Assembly (NCBI GenBank): GCA_035546335.1
Contig: DATKDP010000005.1
Location: forward strand, 41,228 to 105,227
Direction: 5' to 3'
DNA from: DATKDP01 sp035546335
GTDB taxonomy: Bacteria > Acidobacteriota > Thermoanaerobaculia > Gp7-AA8
DNA length: 64,000 nt
The translations under genes were made by a program, and so were the position numbers. The notes beneath the pieces were generated by a model, which was not told the DNA's origin, did no database searches, and saw only the letters and a list, made by a program, of their open reading frames with translations. Below are positions 52,592 through 61,265 of this stretch, piece by piece (position 1 is the first letter of the stretch; each line of letters begins with the position of its first letter).

Positions 52592-55219
52592 GTGAATTTC
52601 AATAAGCTTACCGTCAAGGCGCAGGAAGCGGTCGTCGAAGCCCAGAATCTGGCGCGCCAGTCGGGCCACGCCGAGATGTCAGCCGAGCATCTTCTCCTCT
52701 CTCTGCTGACTCAGGAAGAGGGGATTGTCCGCCCCATTCTCGGCAAGGTCGGAGGCGATGTTGCGACGATCGAGATGGAAGTCTCGAACGAGCTGTCGCG
52801 ACGAGCCAAAGTAGGCGGCGCGTCCGCCGAGCCGCTCACCTCGCCGCACCTCCGCAAGGTTTTCGATGCGGCATTCGCCTCGGCTTCGGATTTCAAGGAC
52901 GAGTTCGTCTCGACCGAGCACCTCCTGATCGGTCTGACCGAAGTGAAGGAGGCGAGCGCCTCGCAGATCCTGAAGCGGCACGGGGTGACGAAAGAGGCCG
53001 TATTGCAGGCCCTGCAGAGCGTGCGAGGCACGCAGCGAGTCACCGATCAGAACCCGGAGGCGAAGTACCAGGCCCTGGAGCGGTACGCTCGCGACCTCAC
53101 CGAACTGGCGCGCCGAGGGAAGCTCGATCCGGTCATCGGCCGCGACGAGGAGATCCGGCGCGTAATCCAGGTCCTGTCTCGGCGGACGAAGAACAACCCG
53201 GTGCTGATCGGCGAGCCCGGCGTCGGCAAGACGGCGATCGTCGAAGGGCTCGCCCGGCGCATCATCGAAGGCGATATCCCGGAAGGACTGAAGAACAAAC
53301 GCGTCGCGGCCCTCGACGTGGGAGCGCTGATCGCCGGGTCGAAGTATCGCGGAGAATTCGAAGATCGTCTGAAGGCGGTGATCAAGGAAGTCGAGGAATC
53401 GGACGGAAACGTCATTCTCTTCATCGACGAGTTGCACACCCTGGTGGGAGCAGGAGCCGCCGAGGGTGCGATGGACGCATCCAACCTGCTCAAGCCCGCA
53501 CTGGCGCGCGGTGAGCTGCGGGCCGTCGGAGCAACGACCCTCGCGGAATATCAGAAACACATCGAGAAGGACGCAGCGCTCGAGCGCCGGTTCCAGCCGG
53601 TATACGTCGGGGAGCCGACCGTGGAGGACACGATCGGCATTCTCCGCGGGCTCGAGGAGCGCTACGAAGTTCATCATGGAGTGAAGATCAAAGACTCGGC
53701 TCTCGTCGCCGCCGCGGTGTTGTCGCACCGCTACATCAGCGACCGCTTTCTTCCCGACAAGGCCATCGACCTCATCGATGAAGCGGCCTCGGGGCTGCGG
53801 ATCGAGATCGACTCGATGCCCACCGAGATCGACGAGATCGAACGGCGGATCATCCAGTTGCAGATCGAGAAACAGGCGATCTCCAAAGAAGACGACGCGG
53901 CGTCGCGCGAACGACTGAAGGCGATCGACGCCCAGCTCGCCGAGCTCCAGGAAACCTCGGCCGGGCTGAAGGCGCAGTGGGAGAACGAGAAAGCGGTCAT
54001 CGCGCAGATCAGGCAATTGAAGGAGCAGATCGAGGCGACGCGCGACGACGCGCAGCGCGCCGAGCGTGAGGGAGATCTCAACCGTGCGGCCGAGCTGCGC
54101 TACGGCGTCATGCCCCAGCTCAATGCTCAGCTCGAAGAGGCCTCCGGCCGTCTTCAGGAGATCCAGAAGCATGGCGCGATGCTCAAAGAGGAAGTGACCG
54201 AAGAGGACATCGCCGAGATCGTTTCGAAATGGACAGGGATTCCGGTGACGAGAATGATGGAGTCGGAGGTGCAGAAGCTCATCCGGATGGAGGAGCGGCT
54301 GCAGCAGCGGGTCGTCGGGCAGGAGGAAGCGATTCGCGCTGTGTCCAATGCGGTTCGGCGCTCCCGCGCCGGCCTGCAGGATCCCAACCGGCCGATCGGC
54401 TCGTTCCTCTTCATGGGTCCGACCGGCGTCGGAAAGACCGAGCTGGCTCGCGCCCTCGCCGAAGTCCTCTTCGACGACGAGCACGCGATGGTGAGGATCG
54501 ACATGTCGGAATACATGGAGCGCCATGCGGTCGCCCGCCTGATCGGAGCGCCGCCCGGCTACGTCGGCTACGAGGAGGGGGGCCAGTTGACCGAGGCGAT
54601 CCGGCGGCGGCCCTACGCCGTCGTTCTCTTCGACGAGATCGAGAAGGCGCATCCTGAGGTCTTCAACGTCATGCTGCAGATTCTCGACGACGGGCGTCTG
54701 ACCGATTCGAAGGGTCGTGTCGTCAATTTCAAGAACACCGTGATCATCATGACCTCGAACGTCGGCTCGCAGTTCATTCACGACTACCAGCAGTCGGTGA
54801 AGTCGCCGGAGCAGGAAGAGGAGATGCGCAGGAACGTCGAGCAGGAGCTCCACCGGCACTTCCGTCCGGAGTTCCTCAACCGCATCGATGACGTGATCGT
54901 CTTCCATGCACTCGGACTCGAGCACATCAAGCGGATCATCGAGATTCAGCTTCGCCATCTGGTCAAAATGCTCGAGGAGCGCGGCCTGACGATCGAGATC
55001 AGTGAGGGAGCGAAGGAGATGCTCGCGCGCGAAGGATACGATCCGGCCTTCGGCGCTCGCCCGCTCAAGAGGGCGCTCCAGCGGCTGGTCATGGACAAGC
55101 TCGCCATCGAGCTTCTCGAAGGAAAGTTCAGGGAGGGTGACATCGTCTACGTCAACGCCGGCGCCGGCGGAGAGTCGCTCGAGCTGGCGCACGAGCCCGA
55201 GCCGATGAGCGTGCATTGA
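52592..55219 (+). CDS. clpB: ATP-dependent disaggregase ClpB
   Basis: 875 residues, GTG start with GAGGT 6 bases upstream. Two Clp-N repeats (residues about 1-145), NBD1 with Walker A GEPGVGKT (207-214) and Walker B VILFIDELHT, a long coiled-coil middle domain (about 400-530), NBD2 with Walker A GPTGVGKTE and Walker B YAVVLFDEIEKAHPE, and a C-terminal D2-small domain. ClpB with DnaK rescues aggregated proteins after stress. No LGF/IGF-type ClpP loop was noted, fitting ClpB rather than ClpA/C. The C-terminal residues are unusual in length but ordinary. Confidence 0.98.
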   Translation: MNFNKLTVKAQEAVVEAQNLARQSGHAEMSAEHLLLSLLTQEEGIVRPILGKVGGDVATIEMEVSNELSRRAKVGGASAEPLTSPHLRKVFDAAFASASDFKDEFVSTEHLLIGLTEVKEASASQILKRHGVTKEAVLQALQSVRGTQRVTDQNPEAKYQALERYARDLTELARRGKLDPVIGRDEEIRRVIQVLSRRTKNNPVLIGEPGVGKTAIVEGLARRIIEGDIPEGLKNKRVAALDVGALIAGSKYRGEFEDRLKAVIKEVEESDGNVILFIDELHTLVGAGAAEGAMDASNLLKPALARGELRAVGATTLAEYQKHIEKDAALERRFQPVYVGEPTVEDTIGILRGLEERYEVHHGVKIKDSALVAAAVLSHRYISDRFLPDKAIDLIDEAASGLRIEIDSMPTEIDEIERRIIQLQIEKQAISKEDDAASRERLKAIDAQLAELQETSAGLKAQWENEKAVIAQIRQLKEQIEATRDDAQRAEREGDLNRAAELRYGVMPQLNAQLEEASGRLQEIQKHGAMLKEEVTEEDIAEIVSKWTGIPVTRMMESEVQKLIRMEERLQQRVVGQEEAIRAVSNAVRRSRAGLQDPNRPIGSFLFMGPTGVGKTELARALAEVLFDDEHAMVRIDMSEYMERHAVARLIGAPPGYVGYEEGGQLTEAIRRRPYAVVLFDEIEKAHPEVFNVMLQILDDGRLTDSKGRVVNFKNTVIIMTSNVGSQFIHDYQQSVKSPEQEEEMRRNVEQELHRHFRPEFLNRIDDVIVFHALGLEHIKRIIEIQLRHLVKMLEERGLTIEISEGAKEMLAREGYDPAFGARPLKRALQRLVMDKLAIELLEGKFREGDIVYVNAGAGGESLELAHEPEPMSVH

Positions 55220-55266
55220 TCGTGACCTGAGGATGACGCCGCGCGTATCATCCTTCGAGACACTGC

Positions 55267-56475
55267 ATGGAAGACTACTGGCAAAACCAGGAGCTCAACG
55301 ATCTCGTTCGCGAGATCAACGAGACGACCGCCTCCGAACCGGAGTCTGCACCTGCACTCCCCGCCGATCGCGCCGACGTTCGAGAGGGGGATCCGCTGGA
55401 GCGAGCCCTCGTCGAAATGGCTCGCCGCGGAGCGAGCGACGTCCTTCTGATTCACGGGCTTCCCCCCGTCGTTCGCGTCGACGGAGCACTGGTCAGGACC
55501 GGCCTCCCGCTGCTCGATGAGGACGATCTGCGGACGATGATCTCCCCCTATCTTTCCAGCCGGGCGACTCAGCAGCTCGACCAGGAGGGCTCGTCCGATT
55601 TTTCACTTCGGCTCGAGGCGAACGGCAGCGAACGGCGCGGGCGCAACTGGCGATTCCGGGTCAACATCCACCGGCAGCGTGGCCGGCTGGCGATCGCCGT
55701 ACGGGCACTTCCATTCGAGATTCCGACGCTCCAGCAGTTGAACCTTCCGCAGTCGCTCACCGAGCTCGTACGCCCGGCGCGCGGGCTCATTCTCATATCC
55801 GGACCCACCGGATCGGGGAAGAGCTCGACGCTCGCCGCGCTCATCGGCGAGATCAATCGAACCTCGGCCCGGCATGTCATCACCATCGAGGATCCGATCG
55901 AGTACGAGCACCAGAACGATCGAGCGATCATCGAACAGATCGAAGTCGGCCGCGATTCACCTTCGTTTGCGGGAGCGCTTCGAGCGGCGTTGCGGCAGGA
56001 CCCCGACGTCATCCTAGTCGGTGAGATGCGCGATCTCGAGACCGTCGCCACAGCGGTCACGGCCGCGGAGACGGGTCATCTCATCCTCTCGACGCTCCAC
56101 ACGAGCGACACCGCGCAGGCGCTCCACAGGATCATCGACGTCTTCCCCTCGGCCCAGCAGACGCAGATCCGCCAGCAGCTCGCCCTCTCGCTCCACGCCA
56201 TCGTCTCCCAGCAGCTGATTCCCCGAATCGACATCCGGGGGCGCATCCCGGCAACCGAGGTTCTCATCGCCAACCATGCGATCCGCCAGCACATCCGAAC
56301 CGATCGCCTCCAGAACATCGCCACCGAGCTGACCCTCGGAAAGCGCATCGGAATGATCGCCCTCGACGACTCGCTCGCCGAGCTCGTTCACAGCGGCCGG
56401 ATCTCCCTCGAAGAGGCACAACTTCGCGCGCGCCACCCGGAAGAACTTAGGCGAAGCGTGGAGGGGGGAGGGTAG
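55267..56475 (+). CDS. PilT/PilU-like type IV pilus retraction ATPase
   Basis: 402 residues. N-terminal domain about 40-150, then RecA-type core: Walker A GPTGSGKSS (179-187), Asp box (TIEDPIEY), Walker B DPDVILVGEMRD, and His box AAETGHLILSTLHT. PilT proteins power pilus retraction (twitching). The N-terminal 40 residues are Glu/Ala/Pro rich, longer than standard. No other pilus gene is adjacent, which is common for pilT. TATCAT lies 16-21 bases upstream of the ATG, a possible -10. It could be PilU rather than PilT. Confidence 0.92.
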   Translation: MEDYWQNQELNDLVREINETTASEPESAPALPADRADVREGDPLERALVEMARRGASDVLLIHGLPPVVRVDGALVRTGLPLLDEDDLRTMISPYLSSRATQQLDQEGSSDFSLRLEANGSERRGRNWRFRVNIHRQRGRLAIAVRALPFEIPTLQQLNLPQSLTELVRPARGLILISGPTGSGKSSTLAALIGEINRTSARHVITIEDPIEYEHQNDRAIIEQIEVGRDSPSFAGALRAALRQDPDVILVGEMRDLETVATAVTAAETGHLILSTLHTSDTAQALHRIIDVFPSAQQTQIRQQLALSLHAIVSQQLIPRIDIRGRIPATEVLIANHAIRQHIRTDRLQNIATELTLGKRIGMIALDDSLAELVHSGRISLEEAQLRARHPEELRRSVEGGG

Positions 56476-56553
56476 GTTTGGACTGGAGGTTGACGTGATC
56501 GCACTCCGTTCCGAGAAACCTGCTCTCGCCAAATGGTTCATTCGAGTTCAGAA

Positions 56554-56559
56554 TACAAT
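56554..56559 (+). promoter_or_regulatory. -10 hexamer (TACAAT) of the antitoxin-toxin pair
   Basis: 19 bases before the ATG at 56578. An in-frame ATG at 56533 lies upstream of it and is therefore unlikely as start. No clear -35. Confidence 0.4.
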
Positions 56560-56577
56560 TGGTATGCGAAGAAAGTC

Positions 56578-57267
56578 ATGAGGAGTGGAAGAAACGTCGA
56601 TCAGAGAAGCCAGCCGGCTTACTCGCTGGCAGAGGCTGCGCGTTATCTCAAGGTCGCTGAAGCAACCTTGCGGTCATGGGTCGTGGGTCGGCCCTATCCG
56701 AGAGCCGATGGCACGGGGCATTTTCGCCCCTTGATCCATCCTCCTTTCAGGCGCCCTCTGCTTCTGTCGTTCTGGAACCTGATCGAAGCACATGTCCTCC
56801 GGTCGCTACGGACCGACCATGGTGTCTCGATCATGGCCCTTCGTCAAGCTGTGGCATACGCCGAAAAATCGCTTCAGATCGAGCGCCTCCTGCTGAGCAA
56901 GGAATTGCGTACGGAGGCCGGAAGGATCTTTCTCGAACGTTACGGCGAGCTGATCGAGCTGTCCGCCTCCGGGCAGCTTGCGATGCGCCGGCTGTTTGAC
57001 GAGCATCTGAAGAGAGTCGAATGGGACGAAAGGCAGTTTCCCGTCCGTCTGTACCCCTTTGTTTCGAGCGAAATGCTTTTGGACAGACCCATCGCCATCG
57101 ATGCGAATGTCGCTTTCGGACGCCCGATCGTCCTGCGCGCCGGCGTCACCACCGCGGCGATCGCCGACCGCATTGATGCTGGGGAGCAGGTATCGGAGCT
57201 CGCATCCGATTACGGGCTGAGCGAAGCCGAGATCGAACAGGCCGTGCTGTACGAGCGGGCGGCGTGA
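56578..57267 (+). CDS. VapB45-like antitoxin (HTH plus DUF433)
   Basis: 229 residues. SLAEAARYLKVAEATLRSWVVGR (residues about 16-40) is a MerR-like helix-turn-helix. The C-terminal part PIAIDANVAFGRPIVLRAGVTTAAI with DRIDAGEQVSELASDYGLSEAEIEQAVLYE is a DUF433 domain, the fold found in VapB45-type antitoxins. The downstream toxin gene overlaps by GTGA. It presumably binds the toxin and represses the pair's promoter. Assignment rests on domain order and the neighbour. Confidence 0.8.
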   Translation: MRSGRNVDQRSQPAYSLAEAARYLKVAEATLRSWVVGRPYPRADGTGHFRPLIHPPFRRPLLLSFWNLIEAHVLRSLRTDHGVSIMALRQAVAYAEKSLQIERLLLSKELRTEAGRIFLERYGELIELSASGQLAMRRLFDEHLKRVEWDERQFPVRLYPFVSSEMLLDRPIAIDANVAFGRPIVLRAGVTTAAIADRIDAGEQVSELASDYGLSEAEIEQAVLYERAA

Positions 57268-57515
57268 GTGTTGTTTTCTTCACGGACCGTGATCTCGGCA
57301 ACCGTTTCCCGGACATCCTCGCAGCAGCGGGTCTGAGCGTGGAGCGGCATCGGGATCACTTCGGGCCCACCTGTTCCGACGAAGAATGGCTCGAGGCAAT
57401 CGGACAGCGAGGCTGGATCGCGGTCACCCATGACAAACGAATCCGCTATAAGCCGAACGAGCTCGCAGCAATCGTCCGGAATCGCGTGGAGCCCTACCAG
57501 TCTGCCGGCTTGTGA
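57264..57515 (+). CDS. VapC45-like PIN-domain toxin, probably shortened
   Basis: 83 residues, GTG start overlapping the antitoxin stop. VVFFTDRDLGNRFPDILAAAGLSVERHRDHFGPTCSDEEWLEAIGQRGWIAVTHDKRIRYKPNE-type sequence: the first conserved Asp, HxDHF, DEEWL and THDKRI are present. Full family members run about 130 residues (my recollection), so the C-terminal third with the last acidic residues is missing. The reading frame ends inside the 3' end of the opposite NYN gene. It is probably inactive or a minimal form; a fusion or deletion event is likely. Confidence 0.65.
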   Translation: MSVVFFTDRDLGNRFPDILAAAGLSVERHRDHFGPTCSDEEWLEAIGQRGWIAVTHDKRIRYKPNELAAIVRNRVEPYQSAGL

Positions 57516-58108
57516 ATTTCTCCGTTCGCGTCCTGCAGCAAAGGCGGCAGGAGCGACTGCCGCAGCACCCACGGCCGGATCGATTTGACGAAGCTTGCAC
57601 ATTGGCGCAGTTCAACCGATTGCCTCCGGTGGGGATTCAGCACGCCAACCGCTTTTCCAAGTTTGCAGACCGCTCGAACCGGCGCCGCCAGATCGGAATC
57701 GTTCGTGACGATCACCGCGACGTCGTAAGCGTTTGCGAACGCATCCATCAGTAGTTCGGTAGCGAGATTGACGTCTGAGCCTTTCTCCTTCATGTCCACG
57801 ACGACGGCCGAGCCACTGCCGTCAGCGAGAGGACGGCGAACAGAGTGGGCCTGAAACGAGCCGAGGAAAATCTCGATGGATGGGATCGTAGCGAGTGCGC
57901 GCAGATACGTCTTCTGGCGAATCGACTTCGAGTTGTCTTTCGGACTTCCTTTCACGATTGCCGTGAAGTACTTGACCTTTACGATGTCGTTCTTGGGCAG
58001 GATCGCCTGCGAGAAACGAAAGAGGTTCAGCCAGCGGTAAGGCGTGCGCCGGATGCAACCGTAGTAGAAGTTGAAACCGTCGATGTAGACGATCGTTCGC
58101 TGGCGCAT
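57494..58108 (-). CDS. NYN-domain (LabA/DUF88-like) protein
   Basis: 204 residues from the ATG at 58108; earlier in-frame codons have no support. RTIVYIDGFNFYYG gives the first catalytic Asp; KEKGSDVNLATELLMDAF and AVIVTNDSDLAAPV hold the other acidic residues of the PIN-like nuclease fold. Such proteins are metal-dependent RNases or RNA-binding regulators. It is convergent with the toxin gene and overlaps its end by 22 bases. A strong hairpin sits 8 bases before the start codon. A relation to the VapBC pair is possible but unproven. Confidence 0.85.
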   Translation of the reverse strand: MRQRTIVYIDGFNFYYGCIRRTPYRWLNLFRFSQAILPKNDIVKVKYFTAIVKGSPKDNSKSIRQKTYLRALATIPSIEIFLGSFQAHSVRRPLADGSGSAVVVDMKEKGSDVNLATELLMDAFANAYDVAVIVTNDSDLAAPVRAVCKLGKAVGVLNPHRRQSVELRQCASFVKSIRPWVLRQSLLPPLLQDANGEIHKPADW

Positions 58109-58116
58109 GAAAAGCA

Positions 58117-58138
58117 GAGGCCGCCAGTGGGCGGCCTC
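58117..58138 (-). promoter_or_regulatory. Leader hairpin directly upstream of the NYN gene
   Basis: Perfect 9-bp stem GAGGCCGCC/GGCGGCCTC with a 4-base loop, followed on the minus strand by TGCTTTTC and then the ATG. It looks like a weak terminator or a structure that hides the start site. A second, weaker stem (CCCTG/CAGGG) lies 5' of it. Confidence 0.5.
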
Positions 58139-58175
58139 GCGCCCTGCGCCGAAGCAACAGGGGTGATCAGAAGAA

Positions 58176-58205
58176 ATCGTAGAGCAGAACACGCACCCGC
58201 GTCAA
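58176..58205 (-). promoter_or_regulatory. Promoter of the NYN gene
   Basis: On the minus strand TTGACG, 18 bases, TACGAT. The start would be near 58169, giving a leader of about 60 bases that contains the hairpin at 58117-58138. Confidence 0.5.
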
Positions 58206-58366
58206 TGGCGAATCTGCGGTAATAATTTTCAAAACGCCGGCGCGGATGCTGACATTCCTTCGTATCGTCTGCCCCGAGCGACGCGACCCATGCGACCAGC
58301 TGAAACTCACTCTCGCCAGCGTGGCGGCTCCAATGAGACAATGCGCAGGCGTTCGATTCACGCGCT

Positions 58367-59314
58367 ATGCATCTTCAGACAGTCGGCACTCCCCTCCTCT
58401 GGATCTCGTTCACCCTCATCGTTCTCGCCCTTCTGGCGATCGATCTCGGCGTCTTTCACCGGAAGGCGCACGTGGTCCGCTTCAAGGAAGCGATGGGCTG
58501 GACGATCGTCTGGATCGTCCTCTCGCTCCTTTTCAACTTGTGGGTGTACGATCACTTCGGACCTCAGAAAGGGCTGGAATTCCTCACCGGCTATCTGATC
58601 GAAAAGGCGCTGTCGGTCGACAACATCTTCGTCTTCATCGTCATCTTCGCCTATTTCGCCGTTCCGCGGGTCTATCAGCACAGGGTTCTCTTCTGGGGCG
58701 TCATCGGCGCACTCGTCCTGCGCGGAATCTTCATCTGGGTGGGTGCCGCGCTGCTCCAGCAGTTTCACTGGGTGATCTACGTGTTCGGAGCGCTCCTGGT
58801 GGCGACGGGAATCAAGCTGCTTTTTCAGAGCGAGGAGAACGTTCAACCCGAGCGCAATCCGATCTACCGCCTGGCGCGGCGCTTCATTCCGGCCGTCAGC
58901 GAGTATCACGGACAGAGCTTCACGGTCGTGCGCGACGGCCGCCGCTTCGTCACCCCCCTGTTCCTCGTGCTCATCGCGGTCGAGGCGAGCGACGTGCTGT
59001 TCGCAGTCGACTCGATTCCCGCGATCTTCGCGATCACCAATGATCCCTTCATCGTCTATACGTCGAACGTCTGCGCGATCCTGGGGCTTCGCGCGCTCTA
59101 CTTCGTGCTCGCCGACATCATGGACAAGTTCCACTTCCTGAAGATCGGACTGGCGCTCGTGCTTCTCTTCGTCGGCGCGAAGATGCTGATCTCGACGTTC
59201 TACAAGATTCCCATCGGAGTCTCGCTTGCAGTCGTCGCCTCGCTCCTGACTCTGTCGATCGCCGCCTCGCTCTTCTGGCCGAAGAAGACGCCGCCGGAGC
59301 ACCCCTCATCCTGA
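58367..59314 (+). CDS. TerC family integral membrane protein
   Basis: 315 residues with about nine TM helices. Conserved: FTLIVLALLAIDLGVFHRKAH, LTGYLIEKALSVDNIFVFIVIF, RVLFWGVIGALVLRGIFI, VEASDVLFAVDSIPAIFAI, with the acidic/Asn metal-path residues. Relatives such as Alx and TerC handle manganese or tellurite. It is adjacent to no ter operon. I see no Mn riboswitch (yybP-ykoY) upstream, only a short 160-base leader region. The start ATG has no strong ribosome site. Confidence 0.94.
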   Translation: MHLQTVGTPLLWISFTLIVLALLAIDLGVFHRKAHVVRFKEAMGWTIVWIVLSLLFNLWVYDHFGPQKGLEFLTGYLIEKALSVDNIFVFIVIFAYFAVPRVYQHRVLFWGVIGALVLRGIFIWVGAALLQQFHWVIYVFGALLVATGIKLLFQSEENVQPERNPIYRLARRFIPAVSEYHGQSFTVVRDGRRFVTPLFLVLIAVEASDVLFAVDSIPAIFAITNDPFIVYTSNVCAILGLRALYFVLADIMDKFHFLKIGLALVLLFVGAKMLISTFYKIPIGVSLAVVASLLTLSIAASLFWPKKTPPEHPSS

Positions 59315-59376
59315 AGAATGACGGCGCGGTGGCGAGCGCCATCTCCATCGTCTCGCGCGCAAACGCACCGGGACGT

Positions 59377-60276
59377 CTACTTCGCCGATTTCACCGAGAC
59401 CGGGCCGTTCACCGTCGAGAGGTAGACGGCCTGACGCGCGCCGCCGAGCTCGATCCGTCTCGTCCCTTCGTCCTCGTCCCGGTGTCGAAGACGCTGATAG
59501 CACCCTTCCGCCTTGCAGTTCACCGGACCGCGACCCAATGCCTCGACGACGACTCCGGATCGATAGCCGTCGGGAATCTGGAGCGAGAGCGGACCATTCT
59601 TCGTCCTGGCATCGAGTCCTTTTCCTTCCCAGCTCATCCCGTCTAGCTTCACGCTCAGAGGGCCGTTGCGCGTCTCGACGCGGAGATCGCCCGAGGAGCG
59701 TGCGATGGAGATCGGTCCGTTCTGGGCCGTCGCACGAAGAGCTCCGGAAACACCCTTGATGCCGATCGGACCGTTGACTGCGTTGGCCTCGAGGTCGCCC
59801 GACACTTCGTACAGACTGATCGGACCGTTGGTCGATTCCAGCGCCAGCGTCGCGTTGCGCGGAGCCATGACGATCAGATAAGCGGTCCACTCGCCGCGAG
59901 CCGGACCATCGACGGTCAGCTCGCCCCCGCTGAGACGCGCCGTCACCTGATCGAGCGAGATTCCCGAATCGGCCGCAGCCGCCTTGCAGAGCTGGATCTC
60001 GTAGTTCGCTCCCGCATGACCCTGCACGCCGATCCCACCGTTCTTCGCTGCACTGATGCGCAGCGGCGAGGAACCCGGAACTGTCAGCGTCTGCTCCCCC
60101 CGAATCGTGCCGGTACCGTGATACTCGATACGGACCTGACTGCAGCTCGTGAACGGGGAGTCTCCACCCAGGGTCATGTTGACTCCATGCCCTCGATGCC
60201 CTCCATGCGCGAACAGCGACGTGCTCGCCAAAAAGACCAGAACCATGATCGATCCAACAGAACCCCTTCGTCTCAT
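59377..60276 (-). CDS. Exported DUF4097-like beta-solenoid protein
   Basis: 299 residues from the ATG at 60276, preceded by AGGAGGATGTT; an ATG two codons earlier overlaps the Shine-Dalgarno. Signal peptide MRRRGSVGSIMVLVFLASTSLFA. From residue about 90 onward it repeats a strand motif with NGP every 20 or so residues (TNGPISLYEVSG, NAVNGPIGIKGVSG, AQNGPISIARSSG, TRNGPLSVK, KNGPLSL, VNGPVSVKSAK). This is the beta-solenoid of DUF4097/putative adhesins. It may be surface or periplasmic. It lies between the TerC gene and the ABC exporter, separated by a heptamer array from the latter. Confidence 0.85.
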   Translation of the reverse strand: MRRRGSVGSIMVLVFLASTSLFAHGGHRGHGVNMTLGGDSPFTSCSQVRIEYHGTGTIRGEQTLTVPGSSPLRISAAKNGGIGVQGHAGANYEIQLCKAAAADSGISLDQVTARLSGGELTVDGPARGEWTAYLIVMAPRNATLALESTNGPISLYEVSGDLEANAVNGPIGIKGVSGALRATAQNGPISIARSSGDLRVETRNGPLSVKLDGMSWEGKGLDARTKNGPLSLQIPDGYRSGVVVEALGRGPVNCKAEGCYQRLRHRDEDEGTRRIELGGARQAVYLSTVNGPVSVKSAK

Positions 60277-60327
60277 GAACATCCTCCTCGATGCCTTCTC
60301 AACCCATAGACGAACGAGCGGAGGATT

Positions 60328-60535
60328 GGTTAGAGGCTCGAGGCTCGGGGCTCGAGGCTCGGGGCTCGGGGTAGGAGCGTGGGGGTAGGGCCGCGAGCTA
60401 GCTGGGATCGCATAGCAGATGGCAGATGGCAGATGGCAGATGGCAGATCTTCTTTGCTACCTGCCATCTGCTTTTTGCCTTCTACCCTCTGCCTTCTGCC
60501 CTCTACCTTCTGCCATCTGCCCCCTCCCCCTTGCC
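60328..60535. repeat. Heptamer arrays (GGCTCGA, GGCAGAT and CTGCCTT types)
   Basis: 60328-60377 has GGCTCGA/GGCTCGG units; 60414-60455 has GGCAGAT units; 60463-60535 has the complementary CTGCCAT/CTGCCTT/CTACCCT units. The second and third parts could pair. Nothing else is seen between 60277 and 60566. Confidence 0.9.
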
Positions 60536-60566
60536 TCCCGCCCTTTGAGCGCCGAAACTAGCCGGC

Positions 60567-61265
60567 GTGGCGGGATTCGCGATTCGGCTCGTCGGCGTCC
60601 AGCATGCCTACGGCGCAACGGATGATGTCGGAGAGGTCACGGCGCTCGAGCAAATCGACTTGTCGATTCCCTCCGGCTCCTTCGCGGTGCTGATGGGCCC
60701 TTCAGGGAGCGGAAAGTCGACTCTGCTGAATCTGATCGGCGCGGTCGACCGTCCGAGCAGCGGTTCGGTATTCCTCGACGACACCGACATCGCACGCGCC
60801 TCCGAGAGAGAGCTGACACTCCTGCGCCGGAGCGACATCGGTTTCGTTTTTCAGTTCTTCAATCTCATTCCGACCCTTTCGGTGGAAGAGAACATCGGCT
60901 TTCCGCTCGCTCTCGCCGGCTCCTCCCGCGAGCGGATCACCTCGCGCACGAGGGAGGTCCTGCGCCAGATCGGTCTCGAGCCGCGCGAGAAACACTATCC
61001 GAACCAGCTGTCGGGAGGCGAGATGCAGCGGGTGGCGATCGGACGCGCCGTCGTGCATCGCCCGCGTCTGATCCTCGCCGACGAGCCGACGGGCAATCTC
61101 GACTCGCGAACCGGCGAGCAGATCCTCGATCTCCTCCGAGCCGTGCACGAGGCGCACGAATCGACGATCGTGATGGCGACCCATTCGGAGCGCGCGGCGT
61201 CGTATGGCGACCTGATCATCGATGTGATCGATGGCACGGCCGCGCCGAGGATCGCGGGCACATGA
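60567..61265 (+). CDS. ABC transporter ATPase, YbbA/LolD type
   Basis: 232 residues, GTG start. Walker A GPSGSGKS (about 44-51), signature LSGGEMQRVAIGRA (about 148-161), Walker B LILADEPTGNLDS, and the H loop ATHS. The LolD/MacB/YbbA subfamily drives mechanotransmission in FtsX-type ABC exporters rather than import. It overlaps the permease gene by 4 bases, so the two form one transporter. No periplasmic adaptor is visible. Confidence 0.95.
   Translation: MAGFAIRLVGVQHAYGATDDVGEVTALEQIDLSIPSGSFAVLMGPSGSGKSTLLNLIGAVDRPSSGSVFLDDTDIARASERELTLLRRSDIGFVFQFFNLIPTLSVEENIGFPLALAGSSRERITSRTREVLRQIGLEPREKHYPNQLSGGEMQRVAIGRAVVHRPRLILADEPTGNLDSRTGEQILDLLRAVHEAHESTIVMATHSERAASYGDLIIDVIDGTAAPRIAGT

Noticed and set aside
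52679..55216. 845-codon open frame antisense to clpB
   Set aside because: Frame created by GC-rich codon bias opposite a conserved gene; the product has no recognisable domain.
58206..58366. Manganese riboswitch (yybP-ykoY) before the TerC gene
   Set aside because: The conserved core sequences of that riboswitch are not recognisable in this stretch.
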